Part shown: piece by piece, positions 36,235 through 45,203 of the stretch
Layout of the letters: each line of letters starts with the position of its first letter
How positions within the stretch are numbered: the first letter of the stretch is position 1
Source of the DNA: Niabella beijingensis
Lineage (GTDB): Bacteria; Bacteroidota; Bacteroidia; Chitinophagales; Chitinophagaceae
Assembly: GCF_020034665.1 (NCBI RefSeq)
Contig: NZ_JAIQDI010000001.1
Coordinates: 2,294,001 to 2,358,000, forward strand
Direction of reading: 5' to 3'
Length of the DNA stretch: 64,000 nucleotides
The notes under the pieces: model-generated
What the model was told of the DNA's origin: nothing
What the model saw: only the letters and a program-made list of their open reading frames with translations
The model's database searches: none
Translations under genes and position numbers: made by a program

Positions 36235-38463
36235 ATGATGCGCATACCATTAAAAAAAATAACGATCCTACAGCTTGGTGGTTACCTGCTCCTTTCAGGC
36301 TTTTCCATGGCCGCCGGCGCCCAGGGGGTTCAGCAATACAAGGACAGCGTTGTACTGCATACAACCGGCTGCCGGATAACTTTAAACAAGACGGGCGGCA
36401 CCATCAGTTATCATTTTGCCAACGGCACAGCGCTGCTCAATACCCAGGTCATCTTTAAAGACAAAATAAAAGGAACGGTTTCAAGCACTGCATTCGCGCA
36501 GCACACGGTGGCGCTGAATGCGTTCAGGGATAAAACGGGAGCCGGCAGCCGGGTTGTTTTTAAACACCATGGAAATATAAAAGGGATCACGCTGATGCAG
36601 GAACTCCGGATGTATAAGGACCGGCCGGGCCTGCTGCTTACTGCCGAAGTACAATCCACCACCGGGCAGCCGCTGGAGTCCAGTTATATCAGTCCGCTTG
36701 CCGTACTCCCGGAAACAAAGGGCACCGTACTTATCCCCGGGAACGCGCCACGGGTGCTGGATGTACCGTTTGATAACGACAACTGGGTAAAGATCCTGAG
36801 CACGGGTTGGGAACAATCCCACCCGCCATCCGGCACCAGTTATGAATTCATCTCGCTTTACGACCAGGAACAGCTTTCAGGGTTTGTGATGGGTGCTGTA
36901 GACCACGATTTCTGGAAAACCGGTATCCGCTATGGTGCTTCTGCATCCAAAGGACGGCTGGACTCCCTGATCATTTTCGGCGGTGCCTCCACTCCGGATA
37001 ACACCACACTTCCGGTAGAATACGGCGGGTACGACGGCACTCATGATAGGGTACCTCATGGAGCGATGAAGGGTGCGCGTATTGTGGCGCCGCTGGTATT
37101 TATGGATGCTGCATCCGACCGAACTACAGCTTTTGAACACTATGCCCGCGCCAATGTACGCCTTAACGGCTCCCTGCAATGGAAGCAGCCGGCGCCTTTT
37201 TACTGGAACAGCTTTGGTGTGGAAGGTGTGCTGGGATACGAAAAAAAGATGCTGCCACCCGATGTTCCAAAGATTGCAGACTACCTGGCGGCACTGCCAA
37301 ATTTTTCGAAACAAAACAGCACGGTGTTAAGCATCGATTCCTACGATCAGGGCATTTATACAAAAGAGGTGCTGCAGTCGATCGGCAACTATGCTGCGCA
37401 GCACCACCAGCAACTGGGCTTTTACTTTATCCCCTTTGCGGTATGGACCTGGAAGCGCTCTGTGGAAACGGATAAACTGCAATACACAGATACTCCCATA
37501 AAAGAGGTAACCTTAAAAGACAATGACGGAAAAACCATTGTTTATAAGAACGGGGATTTTGGCGCGTTCCCGCTGGACCCCACACATCCCGCTACCCGCC
37601 TGCGGATCATCGGCGAACTGCAAAAGGCAAAGGCTATTAACGCCAGATTTTTAAAGATCGATTTCCTGTCTGCCGGGTCCCTGGAATCCACCACCCGCTT
37701 CGATGCCAATGTGCACACCGGTATGCAGGCCTATAACAACGGAATGAAAATGCTGAAATCGCTGATCGATTCCATCCTTGGGCCGGACATTTTTATCACC
37801 CAGGCGATCTCTCCGTTATTCCCTTATCAATACGCGCATACCCGTTTCCTGTCCACCGATATTTATTCCCACCTGCGGGATGATCTTCCGGATTTCCCGC
37901 ATTACGGAAGTACGGCGTCTTCTATGATCAGCGCCTCTCACCTGGGGTGGACACAGGGAACCTTCTGGCCTTATACCAATATGGATGTGGTGGTAATGAA
38001 AAATTTTCAGAAGAACGCCGACATTCCGGAACGGGATGTACGCACCCGCTTGATCAGTATGATCACGATGGGAAGCATTTTGGGCGATGGTACCGATTTT
38101 AGGGACAGCACTGCAGCAGCAAGAGGAAGGGCTTATCTTGACAATGCCGCCCTATGCCGTTTTTTCTCACATCCCCGGGCCTTTTATCCGCTGAAAGTGG
38201 CAACCGGTCTTTCCCAGGACCAGCAACTCAGCTTCTACCTCCCCGGCGACACAATATTATTATCAACCCTTAATTTCAATTTAAGTCAGGATTTTAATAC
38301 TGTATTTTCGCGGAAACAAATGCATTTGCAGAACAGGAATTATACCGTGGCCGATTTTTTCACCGGCCAGGTCATCGCCACCTGGAGAAAAGAACAGGAA
38401 GCATTTCCGGTTACCACAAACGCAAGAGACGCACAATTATTCCAGCTCATTCCAATCAATTAA
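36235..38463 (+). CDS. Clan GH-D-like glycoside hydrolase (alpha-galactosidase-like)
   Basis: A secreted protein of 742 residues. The signal is LLLSGFSMAAGAQ after a basic start; a second ATG one codon on (36238) is equally possible. The first 270 or so residues form a beta-rich N-terminal domain. A (beta/alpha)8 barrel follows, in which FLKIDFLSAGSLE (about 478-490) fits the K-x-D nucleophile strand of clan GH-D (GH27/GH31/GH36). WNSFGVEG and STDIYSHLRDDLPDF are further candidate active-site segments. The C-terminus is a small beta domain. It is clearly different from the neighbouring GH36 enzyme and I cannot assign a family number; specificity for an alpha-linked sugar, perhaps galactose, is inferred. 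Confidence 0.65.
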   Translation: MMRIPLKKITILQLGGYLLLSGFSMAAGAQGVQQYKDSVVLHTTGCRITLNKTGGTISYHFANGTALLNTQVIFKDKIKGTVSSTAFAQHTVALNAFRDKTGAGSRVVFKHHGNIKGITLMQELRMYKDRPGLLLTAEVQSTTGQPLESSYISPLAVLPETKGTVLIPGNAPRVLDVPFDNDNWVKILSTGWEQSHPPSGTSYEFISLYDQEQLSGFVMGAVDHDFWKTGIRYGASASKGRLDSLIIFGGASTPDNTTLPVEYGGYDGTHDRVPHGAMKGARIVAPLVFMDAASDRTTAFEHYARANVRLNGSLQWKQPAPFYWNSFGVEGVLGYEKKMLPPDVPKIADYLAALPNFSKQNSTVLSIDSYDQGIYTKEVLQSIGNYAAQHHQQLGFYFIPFAVWTWKRSVETDKLQYTDTPIKEVTLKDNDGKTIVYKNGDFGAFPLDPTHPATRLRIIGELQKAKAINARFLKIDFLSAGSLESTTRFDANVHTGMQAYNNGMKMLKSLIDSILGPDIFITQAISPLFPYQYAHTRFLSTDIYSHLRDDLPDFPHYGSTASSMISASHLGWTQGTFWPYTNMDVVVMKNFQKNADIPERDVRTRLISMITMGSILGDGTDFRDSTAAARGRAYLDNAALCRFFSHPRAFYPLKVATGLSQDQQLSFYLPGDTILLSTLNFNLSQDFNTVFSRKQMHLQNRNYTVADFFTGQVIATWRKEQEAFPVTTNARDAQLFQLIPIN

Positions 38464-38472
38464 ACCCCAAGC

Positions 38473-40674
38473 ATGAACTTCACAAAAAAAGCTCTCGGAT
38501 TTATAACCGCTTTTATCTTTTCTGTACCGGTATTCTCGCAATCCCTTACCATTCCTGTTGAAACACAGCATGTGGCCGTGGTATTGCAAACCGATAAGAA
38601 CAACCATTTAAAGATCATCCATACCGGAAAAAAATTACAGACCCCGGAAGAATATGCAGCTGCCGGCGGGATGTACCATCTTACGGGCGATGGCGGCAGT
38701 TCCAACAACAGCGCTTTTACAGTAGCAGGTATCGATAATAATTTCTCCGAACCAGCTATTACCGTGGTACATGCAGATGGGAATCATTCGCTCGATCTTC
38801 GTTATGAGAACAAAACAGTCACCAATGAAGACGGTGCCCTGCTTACAAAGATCACTTTAAAAGATGCGGTATATCCTTTTTATGTGGACCTTTTTTTCAA
38901 AGCCTGGAAGGAAGAGGATGTTATTGAACAGTGGAGTGTGATCCGGCATACGGAAAAAGGAACGGTAACGCTTAACAAGTACGCGTCGGCCAATCTTTAT
39001 TTTTACAACAAGGACTATTACCTTACCAGTTATAATGGCAGCTGGGCAAAAGAGATGCAGCCCGAACATACACAACTGAAACAAGGCATGCATACCATCC
39101 AGTCGCGACTGGGCACCCGCGAGAACCTGATCGGCTCACCCAATTTTATGCTGGCGCTGGATGCACCGGCCACAGAAACCAGCGGAACGGTTCTGTTGGG
39201 GCAGATCGCCTGGAACGGGAATTATTCCATACAGTTTGAAACGGACATCAATAAAAAGATGCACCTGGTAGCCGGTATCAATCCCTACCAGTCGGCGTAC
39301 GATCTAAAGCCCGGCATTTCGTTTGAAACACCGCGGTTCACCTATACCCTTTCTTTTACCGGAACCGGAACCGGCAGCCGCAACCTCCAGGCCTGGCTGC
39401 GCAACCATCAGCTGCTGGATGGAAAAGGCCAGCGCCTTACCCTGCTGAACAACTGGGAAGCCACTTATTTTGATTTCGACCAGGAAAAACTGGTGGGGCT
39501 TTTTAAGGGAGCGAAAGATCTCGGGGTGGATCTCTTCCTCCTGGACGACGGCTGGTTTGGCAATAAATATCCGAGAAATGGCGACAATGCCGGGCTGGGC
39601 GATTGGCAGGAGAATAAAAAGAAACTGCCCGATGGCATTCCTTACCTCGTGAACGAAGCCGGCAAACAGGGTATCAAATTCGGTATCTGGATCGAGCCGG
39701 AAATGGTCAACCCCAAAAGTGAGCTGTACGAAAAACATCTGGATTGGGTACTGCGTGAGCCTCAACGTCCGGAGATCTATTACCGCAATCAATTGGTGCT
39801 GGACCTTACCAATCCGCAGGTACAGGATTTTGTATTTGGCGTAGTGGACGGTCTGTTTAAAAAGAATCCGGAACTGGCTTTTATCAAATGGGATTGCAAT
39901 GCGCCGGTTTTTAACGGGCACTCCCGGTACCTGGAGAAAAACAAGATCCCGCAATCGCATTTATATGTAGAGTATACCCGCGGACTGGAGAAGGTATTGC
40001 AGCGCATCCGTGACAAATACCCCACTGTACCCATGATGCTTTGTTCCGGTGGCGGCGGCCGTTCGGATTACAGCTCCCTGAAATATTTTACCGAATTCTG
40101 GTTAAGCGATGATACTGATCCGCTGGAACGGGTCTTTATTCAATGGAATTACTCCTACTATTACCCGGCCATTGCGATGTGTAACCATGTGACCGACTGG
40201 GGCAAACAGCCACTGAAATACCGGGTGGATGTGGCTTCCATGGGCAAGCTTGGTTTCGATATCCGTGCCAATGAGCTCAAACCGGAAGACCGGGCTTTCT
40301 GTCAGCAGGCCGTTAAGAACTACAATAACTTTAAGGATATCGTATGGCATGGCGAGATGTACCGGCTGGCCGATCCCTATGAAAAGGACCTGGCTTCAAT
40401 CATGTTCGTCAGCAGCGACAGGAACAAAGCTGTTATGTTCAACTATCTGACGAATAACCGGTATATCAGCGAAGCTGCTGTTGATCCTATTCTGCTCCGG
40501 GGACTTGATCCTGCTAAAAAATACAGGATCAGGGAGCTCAACCTGTACGATAAACAAAAGACCACACTGGATGAAAGCAAAACCTATAGCGGCGATTTCC
40601 TGATGACCATCGGGTTCAATCCCAACGTAACATCAAGCCGCACCAGCGTAGTGCTGAGTATAGAAGCGTTGTAG
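38473..40674 (+). CDS. GH36 alpha-galactosidase
   Basis: GH36 enzymes are retaining alpha-galactosidases acting on raffinose-type sugars and galactomannan side chains. The protein has 733 residues with a Sec signal (FITAFIFSVPVFSQS). The large N-terminal supersandwich domain ends near residue 320, and the barrel has LLDDGWFGNKYPRNGD, GIWIEPEMVNP, the nucleophile Asp in FIKWDCNAP (about 477) and the acid/base Asp in WLSDDTDPLER. CSGGGGRSDYSSLKYFTEFW is also a family block. A short C-terminal beta domain follows. All catalytic parts are present. Last gene of the rightward arm, 10 bp after the GH-D-like gene. Confidence 0.93.
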   Translation: MNFTKKALGFITAFIFSVPVFSQSLTIPVETQHVAVVLQTDKNNHLKIIHTGKKLQTPEEYAAAGGMYHLTGDGGSSNNSAFTVAGIDNNFSEPAITVVHADGNHSLDLRYENKTVTNEDGALLTKITLKDAVYPFYVDLFFKAWKEEDVIEQWSVIRHTEKGTVTLNKYASANLYFYNKDYYLTSYNGSWAKEMQPEHTQLKQGMHTIQSRLGTRENLIGSPNFMLALDAPATETSGTVLLGQIAWNGNYSIQFETDINKKMHLVAGINPYQSAYDLKPGISFETPRFTYTLSFTGTGTGSRNLQAWLRNHQLLDGKGQRLTLLNNWEATYFDFDQEKLVGLFKGAKDLGVDLFLLDDGWFGNKYPRNGDNAGLGDWQENKKKLPDGIPYLVNEAGKQGIKFGIWIEPEMVNPKSELYEKHLDWVLREPQRPEIYYRNQLVLDLTNPQVQDFVFGVVDGLFKKNPELAFIKWDCNAPVFNGHSRYLEKNKIPQSHLYVEYTRGLEKVLQRIRDKYPTVPMMLCSGGGGRSDYSSLKYFTEFWLSDDTDPLERVFIQWNYSYYYPAIAMCNHVTDWGKQPLKYRVDVASMGKLGFDIRANELKPEDRAFCQQAVKNYNNFKDIVWHGEMYRLADPYEKDLASIMFVSSDRNKAVMFNYLTNNRYISEAAVDPILLRGLDPAKKYRIRELNLYDKQKTTLDESKTYSGDFLMTIGFNPNVTSSRTSVVLSIEAL

Positions 40675-40900
40675 CAGGCAGCGATCAGCTGTCAGCTTTT
40701 GGCAGTCAGAAGTCAGCCCGGGAGCTGATGTGTTTCTTTGTGCGTCTTAGTGCCTTGGGGCCTTTGTAGAAATGTCTAAAAACGAACTTCCCGGATCTCA
40801 ACCCGGTTTACCGTAAAAACCCCATAAAAAACCCGTGCTTTTACCATTTGGCGGGCCTGTTCATCGTGCGATCTTTATAGCCGAAACAAAACAAAAGCAT
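40675..40900. other. Intergenic stretch with short degenerate repeats
   Basis: No gene is evident. The segment near 40685-40720 consists of short imperfect repeats of the CAGTCAGAAGTCAG type. The next, near 40735-40770, reads CTTTGTGCGTCTTAGTGCC and onward, the kind of low-information repeat I have seen between genes in related genomes. No terminator hairpin is obvious after the GH36 gene. Confidence 0.3.
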
Positions 40901-41035
40901 ATGTCCCTCAAACATGAAATCCCGTTAAAACACAAAAAGAGCTGGTATCTTCAGTTTTTAGCCGGCTTTTTTATCTGCGGTACAATAGCAACCGTTGCGC
41001 TATTTATTTATGTGTTGCTGGATCTGATCCGGTAG
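40901..41035 (+). CDS. Possible small membrane protein, 44 residues
   Basis: From the ATG at 40901 the product starts MSLKHEIPLKHKKSWYLQFL and has one strong hydrophobic helix (FLAGFFICGTIATVALFIYV) with a basic N-terminal side, then ends LLDLIR. The frame is open further upstream, but that part does not look like protein. A positively charged start followed by a single helix is typical of real small membrane proteins, but chance cannot be excluded. No recognisable ribosome binding site; nothing known of function. The stretch from 41036 to 41235 shows no feature. Confidence 0.35.
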   Translation: MSLKHEIPLKHKKSWYLQFLAGFFICGTIATVALFIYVLLDLIR

Positions 41036-41235
41036 CGGATGTGGCCGGTGCACGAATATGTTATTAATGCCAACTGTGGATGGCACATACCCAAATGATA
41101 CCCGGTAGTCTGGATTGTACTGCAATTCGCCGGGAATAGGGCAATCTGTGGTTCTTCTTTTTTAAAACATTCATTCGTTTTGGTATTTAGATTTAAGATC
41201 GCCCGGGTTCAGCTTCTAACTCGGTGGTGGTTTTA

Positions 41236-42330
41236 TCAGTTAGATCTGAACCGCTCAAATGATTGCCAGTATTTGTCTTTATAAATGTCGTAATCTATTT
41301 CAAATTTGTAGTCATTTTCTTGCTGAATTTTAAAAAATACTTTGGAGGGTTTACGAAAATCTTTACAGGCGAAGTAAATCTCACGTTCACTATTCGCTGT
41401 TTGTCGGCCAATGTATAGATACCCCTCTTTATCTGAAAGTTCTTCCAATATATTTTCTTCAATTCGATTTAAACTTTCATAGTCCTTTCCATCAGGCATT
41501 CCGTTGCTATTACTTCCATCATACTTAAACGTAATTGCAGCGATCCAGGGATGTGAAGCCTTGCTGTCCCAATTCAGCAGTTGCGTATTTATTACTGCAA
41601 TTAAATTGTTTCCGTTTTCCAATTCCGCTTCAAATATTGAATGTTCGTCACTTTCCGTATCATATCTAGCACCTTCATATTTTTCAATAAATTCCTTTTG
41701 CCGCCAATTAAGAAATTCTTTAAGTTTTAAAATCGGGATCAACTCTTTTTCAGCCTCGTGTTTGCCAATGATTTTTAGGTCGTCTATGTTGTTTACAAAA
41801 TCAAGTTCGCCCAAATAATTGTCCAGGAAAATGTAAACTCCGGTTTTAATTTGCTGCCTGTTTTCTTCGGTCAGATCGTCATGGACTATCGAAATATCGA
41901 TTTCATCCGGATACTCTGCATAGTCATTAGAATAGAAAAATAAATTATCGCTGTCAAATTGATAGCCCCCCATATTGATCGCTGTACTTTTAATGTCCGA
42001 TACCGGCTTAAGCGCTGTAAATTTCCAACCATTAATATCAGGTGCCTGTTCTACAAGTTCTTCCACAAAGGCGATGTTTTTAGTATTCCCATCCGCGGTT
42101 AGTATTAATTCAACAGTATTGTCGTCATACATACCTGTCAAATAAAAATATCCTTCTTTAAGTGCTGAAAGCTTAGGCGAAAGTTTATCAAAAAACTCCG
42201 TCTCTACATCCTTTTGGTTTTTAACTACATTAAAAAATGTTTTTTCATGCTTTTGGAACCAACTCCAAAAATCTGCGTAATTTTTGACCGGCTCGTCTTT
42301 CTTCCTAAAAATATTTTTTAAAAATCTCAT
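41236..42330 (-). CDS. DUF695 domain protein
   Basis: A 364-residue acidic soluble protein without signal peptide. The first two thirds resemble the DUF695-associated fold (FWSWFQKHEKTFFNVVKNQK, then FFDKLSPKLSALKEGYFYLTG), and the C-terminal part, with YLYIGRQTANSEREIYFACK and DFRKPSKVFFKIQ, is the DUF695 signature that I recall. Its function is unknown. The gene is visibly richer in A/T than the locus to its left and uses A/T-ending codons, and it opens an accessory stretch that runs to about 46.9 kb, so recent acquisition is possible. No operon partner. Confidence 0.7.
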   Translation of the reverse strand: MRFLKNIFRKKDEPVKNYADFWSWFQKHEKTFFNVVKNQKDVETEFFDKLSPKLSALKEGYFYLTGMYDDNTVELILTADGNTKNIAFVEELVEQAPDINGWKFTALKPVSDIKSTAINMGGYQFDSDNLFFYSNDYAEYPDEIDISIVHDDLTEENRQQIKTGVYIFLDNYLGELDFVNNIDDLKIIGKHEAEKELIPILKLKEFLNWRQKEFIEKYEGARYDTESDEHSIFEAELENGNNLIAVINTQLLNWDSKASHPWIAAITFKYDGSNSNGMPDGKDYESLNRIEENILEELSDKEGYLYIGRQTANSEREIYFACKDFRKPSKVFFKIQQENDYKFEIDYDIYKDKYWQSFERFRSN

Positions 42331-43030
42331 TTGTTTGTCAGGTTATTTTGGGTATTTCGTTTGATTACTGGGTTCGTTAGTCTTGCCACTGATGCTTAAA
42401 TATACTCATTTGCGGTAATTATTCAGCAACTGCCTGCTTCTTTTTAGTGTTCATAACACTAGTATTTTTTAAATGGGCATTTTCCGGCACTGTTAATTTA
42501 CAGGGTCGGTTAAGCGCTTCCTGCGAAATTTTAAAATGTGCTACTTTTATTTCCAGTGATTTCAGGATTGATCTATAAAATAAATTGCTGCGGCATAGGA
42601 AGCAGTGGTTGTACCTTTCATATTACCCCTTTCATAAATAGTTGCTGAGGCAAGCAACTGTTTTCCTTTAATATGGGCGCAGAAGTTGCCCTGAGTTCGC
42701 CCGGATGGGTCTGTTGAAGGACAGCTTATTACGTGAATTACCCTTCGTCACGCTCTGGGTGACATAGAGTTTATTATTCAAAAAACTTAAACCCTTTATT
42801 TGTGTCTGCCAATGACAAATTACATCATATATTAAAGATCCTGTTTTCATCCTGCTGAACTTAGCCGAATCATCGCCTCAAATTATGAAACCCCCTCATC
42901 CCGATTTATCGGGACTGCCCTGTTGTGTTCAAAGTGACGACAAAATACTTGTCATCACCTCATCCGAATATTTAGATTTTTTGCTACATACATAAGAAAA
43001 CTCAGGATCTCAGTATTGTATGCATCAACT
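42331..43030. other. Intergenic region without recognisable gene
   Basis: In these 700 bp I see no credible coding frame; the one short leftward frame (42668-42850) lacks any protein-like pattern. Two inverted repeats stand out: AGTTGCT/AGCAACT (42640-42659) and the short palindrome TCCCGATTTATCGGGA (42899-42914). The second is a variant of the palindrome found inside the XRE-type gene at 49356. Confidence 0.4.
42899..42914. repeat. Short palindromic element TCCCGAT-type
   Basis: TCCCGATTTATCGGGA is a 7-bp inverted repeat around a 2-nt centre. A close relative, TCCCGATAGCTATCGGGA, sits at 49356-49373, which suggests a dispersed palindromic family. Confidence 0.4.
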
Positions 43031-43531
43031 TCAGCTCAGTTTATAGATAAATTCCTCAATTTCCGCCTGCCGGGCATTGGCAAAGCCTTTGTCCCTGCCG
43101 ATCCTTACAAAACCGCCTTTCTCTAAAACCCGCTGGGAGCCGAAATTGTCAAAGGCCACCCGCCCTAAAATGGGACGGGCTTTCTCAAGCACCAGAAATT
43201 GTTTCAGTGCGGTGGTGCCAATTCCTTTACCCCAGAAACTCCGGTCGATCCAGTAGGTAATTTCTGCATCGCCCTCCATTTCAAATTTTGAAATACTGCC
43301 GGCAATAACATTATCCACCAGTATCGTGCGCATATGTACCGTAGGTTCGCTCAATAATTTTGTATACTTTGTTAGGTAAGCCGTTTTGTCTGTCGGGTCT
43401 TTAGGTGTAAAGGCCGCCAGGTGGATGGCCTCTTTGTCCAGCTGGAAGATAAAGAACCGTTCCAGATCAGCAACCACTGTAGGCTGCAATAGTATATTAT
43501 CCATTATCATTTCGTTATAATATGACTTCAT
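43031..43531 (-). CDS. GNAT family N-acetyltransferase (RimJ/RimL-like)
   Basis: At 166 residues it is the normal size for the single-domain GNAT fold that transfers an acetyl group from acetyl-CoA to an amine. The acetyl-CoA loop is WIDRSFWGKGIGTTALKQFL (about 92-111, matching Q/RxxGxG/A loosely as WGKGIG). The following VAFDNFGSQRVLEKGGFVRIG is the classic end block of the RimJ/RimL-type branch. The substrate cannot be deduced. The start at 43531 has a second Met a few codons later. The gene lies 35 bp after the DHFR-fold gene and is probably in one transcript with it. Confidence 0.8.
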   Translation of the reverse strand: MKSYYNEMIMDNILLQPTVVADLERFFIFQLDKEAIHLAAFTPKDPTDKTAYLTKYTKLLSEPTVHMRTILVDNVIAGSISKFEMEGDAEITYWIDRSFWGKGIGTTALKQFLVLEKARPILGRVAFDNFGSQRVLEKGGFVRIGRDKGFANARQAEIEEFIYKLS

Positions 43532-43566
43532 TATTGCGCTTCTTACAGGTGCCAGGACGCTTCGTT

Positions 43567-44160
43567 TTAGGCACCAACAGTACCTGTCTTCACCTCACCT
43601 GCCCGTTTGTAATCAGCAAAAATCACACCACTTGGGGTAATGATGCCTTCTGTTAATGTAAAGGCCGCGGGAATGGGGCCGGCTTCAAACAACCTTTTCC
43701 CGGCGCCAAGCGTTACCGGAAAAATCTTGAGCCATAGCTCGTCCACCAGGTCCTGTTGCAGCAACAACTGAACGAGCTTACTACTGCCCCAAACCTGGAT
43801 ATCCGGACCATCCGTGTTTTTGAGCGCTTTGATTTCTTCCGGATTTCCGAGGAAAACCGAGTTGTTCCAATCCGAATTTTTCCGGGTGGCAGAAAGCACA
43901 TATTTGGTTCCCGCATTGACAGCCGGCCAGAAATCGTCATGTTGCGGCCAGTAACCTTCCCAGATCTCAAAGGTTTTCCTGCCCAAAAGATAGTCGGCAG
44001 ACTGCATCTGTTTTTGGAAAATCCTGCCCGACTCCTCATCCCCGTAAGCGGCTGTCCAGCCACCATAGTTGAATCCCCCGGATACATCTTCCTCCGGGCC
44101 GCCGGGCGCCTGCATCACTCCATCCAGTGAGATCATTTCTGATATAATTATTTTGCGCAT
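43567..44160 (-). CDS. Dihydrofolate reductase-fold family protein (RibD C-like)
   Basis: A 197-residue protein of the DHFR / RibD C-terminal superfamily. MRKIIISEMISLDGVMQAPGG at the start is the typical first strand with SLDG. SADYLLGRKTFEIWEGYWPQ carries the G-R-x-T-[FY]-E motif, and IQVWGSSKLVQLLLQQDLVDE is the NADPH-binding GS region. These proteins are reductases of unknown substrate, widespread as stand-alone genes and often picked up in accessory regions. It is not the folA enzyme, which has different motifs. The first gene of a two-gene unit with the GNAT gene. Nothing unusual in the sequence. Confidence 0.85.
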   Translation of the reverse strand: MRKIIISEMISLDGVMQAPGGPEEDVSGGFNYGGWTAAYGDEESGRIFQKQMQSADYLLGRKTFEIWEGYWPQHDDFWPAVNAGTKYVLSATRKNSDWNNSVFLGNPEEIKALKNTDGPDIQVWGSSKLVQLLLQQDLVDELWLKIFPVTLGAGKRLFEAGPIPAAFTLTEGIITPSGVIFADYKRAGEVKTGTVGA

Positions 44161-44431
44161 ATACTTTCTTTTTGAAGTTTAGCTAACTAATTTTTTCATT
44201 ACAAAGCTCGCCTATAAGGCCTGGGGTTTTGCGTTGCGAATGCGACAATTTGAGGGGAGGAAAACGAAAGATAGCGCTACTGCTGTAGCAGAATCTGTTG
44301 GCTGTATCTTGGTGAGATCTATCATTTATTTGCTCCTGATAAGATATTGTAATCTCCAACTTTTATTATGGTCAATTTGTTGCAAGTTTGATGTTTTTGC
44401 CATCCTGATGTTATAATTAGAGTATTCCCTG

Positions 44432-45193
44432 TTAAAAAGATTTTTTAAGTTGCCCGTCGCCGGTTTTCACTACCAAGGGTAGCAATATTCCCAAAACATC
44501 TACATTAGCTTTTTTAATCCCTGAATTCACCTTTTGAACTTTCACTAATAAAAGTTTCCTGTTATCGATAGTCTTTCCAACGCTTACATCTATCAACGTG
44601 GCTGTTAGGGAATCGGCTCTGAGCTCGTACTCTTGATTTGTTTTAACATATTTCCAGTTATATCCTGTCCATTCACCAAAAGGAGATTGTAATGCATGAA
44701 TAGGTTTATTGTAGGGAATGATGTCCGCATCCACAAACAGGCAAAGATTACCAAGATCCAGTTCCAGAAAATCAAGCACAGAAAGCCTGTTTTTACATTT
44801 GAACTTTAGTCGGGAGTCTGTTCTTAAAACAATAATGGTATCTTCTGCAACCGCAACAGGAGAAGGAGGCGTTTTATCAATATTTTTAATCAGTTTATAC
44901 TCTTCGGCAGTAACCCCAAACTTTTCGTTATAAGGTAGACCTTCCCCCTCTTTATAATTTTTATTAAAGTATTCCTGAAACCACCCCTTATTTTCAGTCA
45001 TTGCTTGTTGCACCTTTTGCAATACCTGTTGTACCTTTTCAGGAAAAACCAGGTCATAACGCTGTAATATAAAATTATTATTACCTATTAAACTATCTGC
45101 AAACTTAAAAGCTGTTTCTTTTGTTCCATCATTCTTCTGCCCCTTGCAACCTACTGAAACAAAGAGAGCGAGCATCATCATAAGCTTTTGCAT
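44432..45193 (-). CDS. Putative lipoprotein, unknown function
   Basis: A 253-residue protein with a lipoprotein signal (MQKLMMMLALFVSVGC, lipobox SVGC). The mature part starts with an alpha-helical segment of about 80 residues (FPEKVQQVLQKVQQAMTENKG) and continues as a mixed alpha/beta domain (AEDTIIVLRTDSRLKFKCKN, then LCLFVDADIIPYNKPIHALQ). I recognise no family. The gene begins 11 bp after the stop of the RhuM-Fic gene, so the two are probably cotranscribed, though a functional link between a surface lipoprotein and a cytosolic toxin-like protein is not obvious. The 270 bp upstream of the next gene (44161-44431) hold nothing recognisable. Confidence 0.6.
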   Translation of the reverse strand: MQKLMMMLALFVSVGCKGQKNDGTKETAFKFADSLIGNNNFILQRYDLVFPEKVQQVLQKVQQAMTENKGWFQEYFNKNYKEGEGLPYNEKFGVTAEEYKLIKNIDKTPPSPVAVAEDTIIVLRTDSRLKFKCKNRLSVLDFLELDLGNLCLFVDADIIPYNKPIHALQSPFGEWTGYNWKYVKTNQEYELRADSLTATLIDVSVGKTIDNRKLLLVKVQKVNSGIKKANVDVLGILLPLVVKTGDGQLKKSF

Positions 45194-45203
45194 TGATATT
45201 ATT

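Noticed and set aside
42668..42850. Leftward frame of 60 codons as a small gene
   Set aside because: No start context, no protein-like pattern, and it lies in a region of short inverted repeats.
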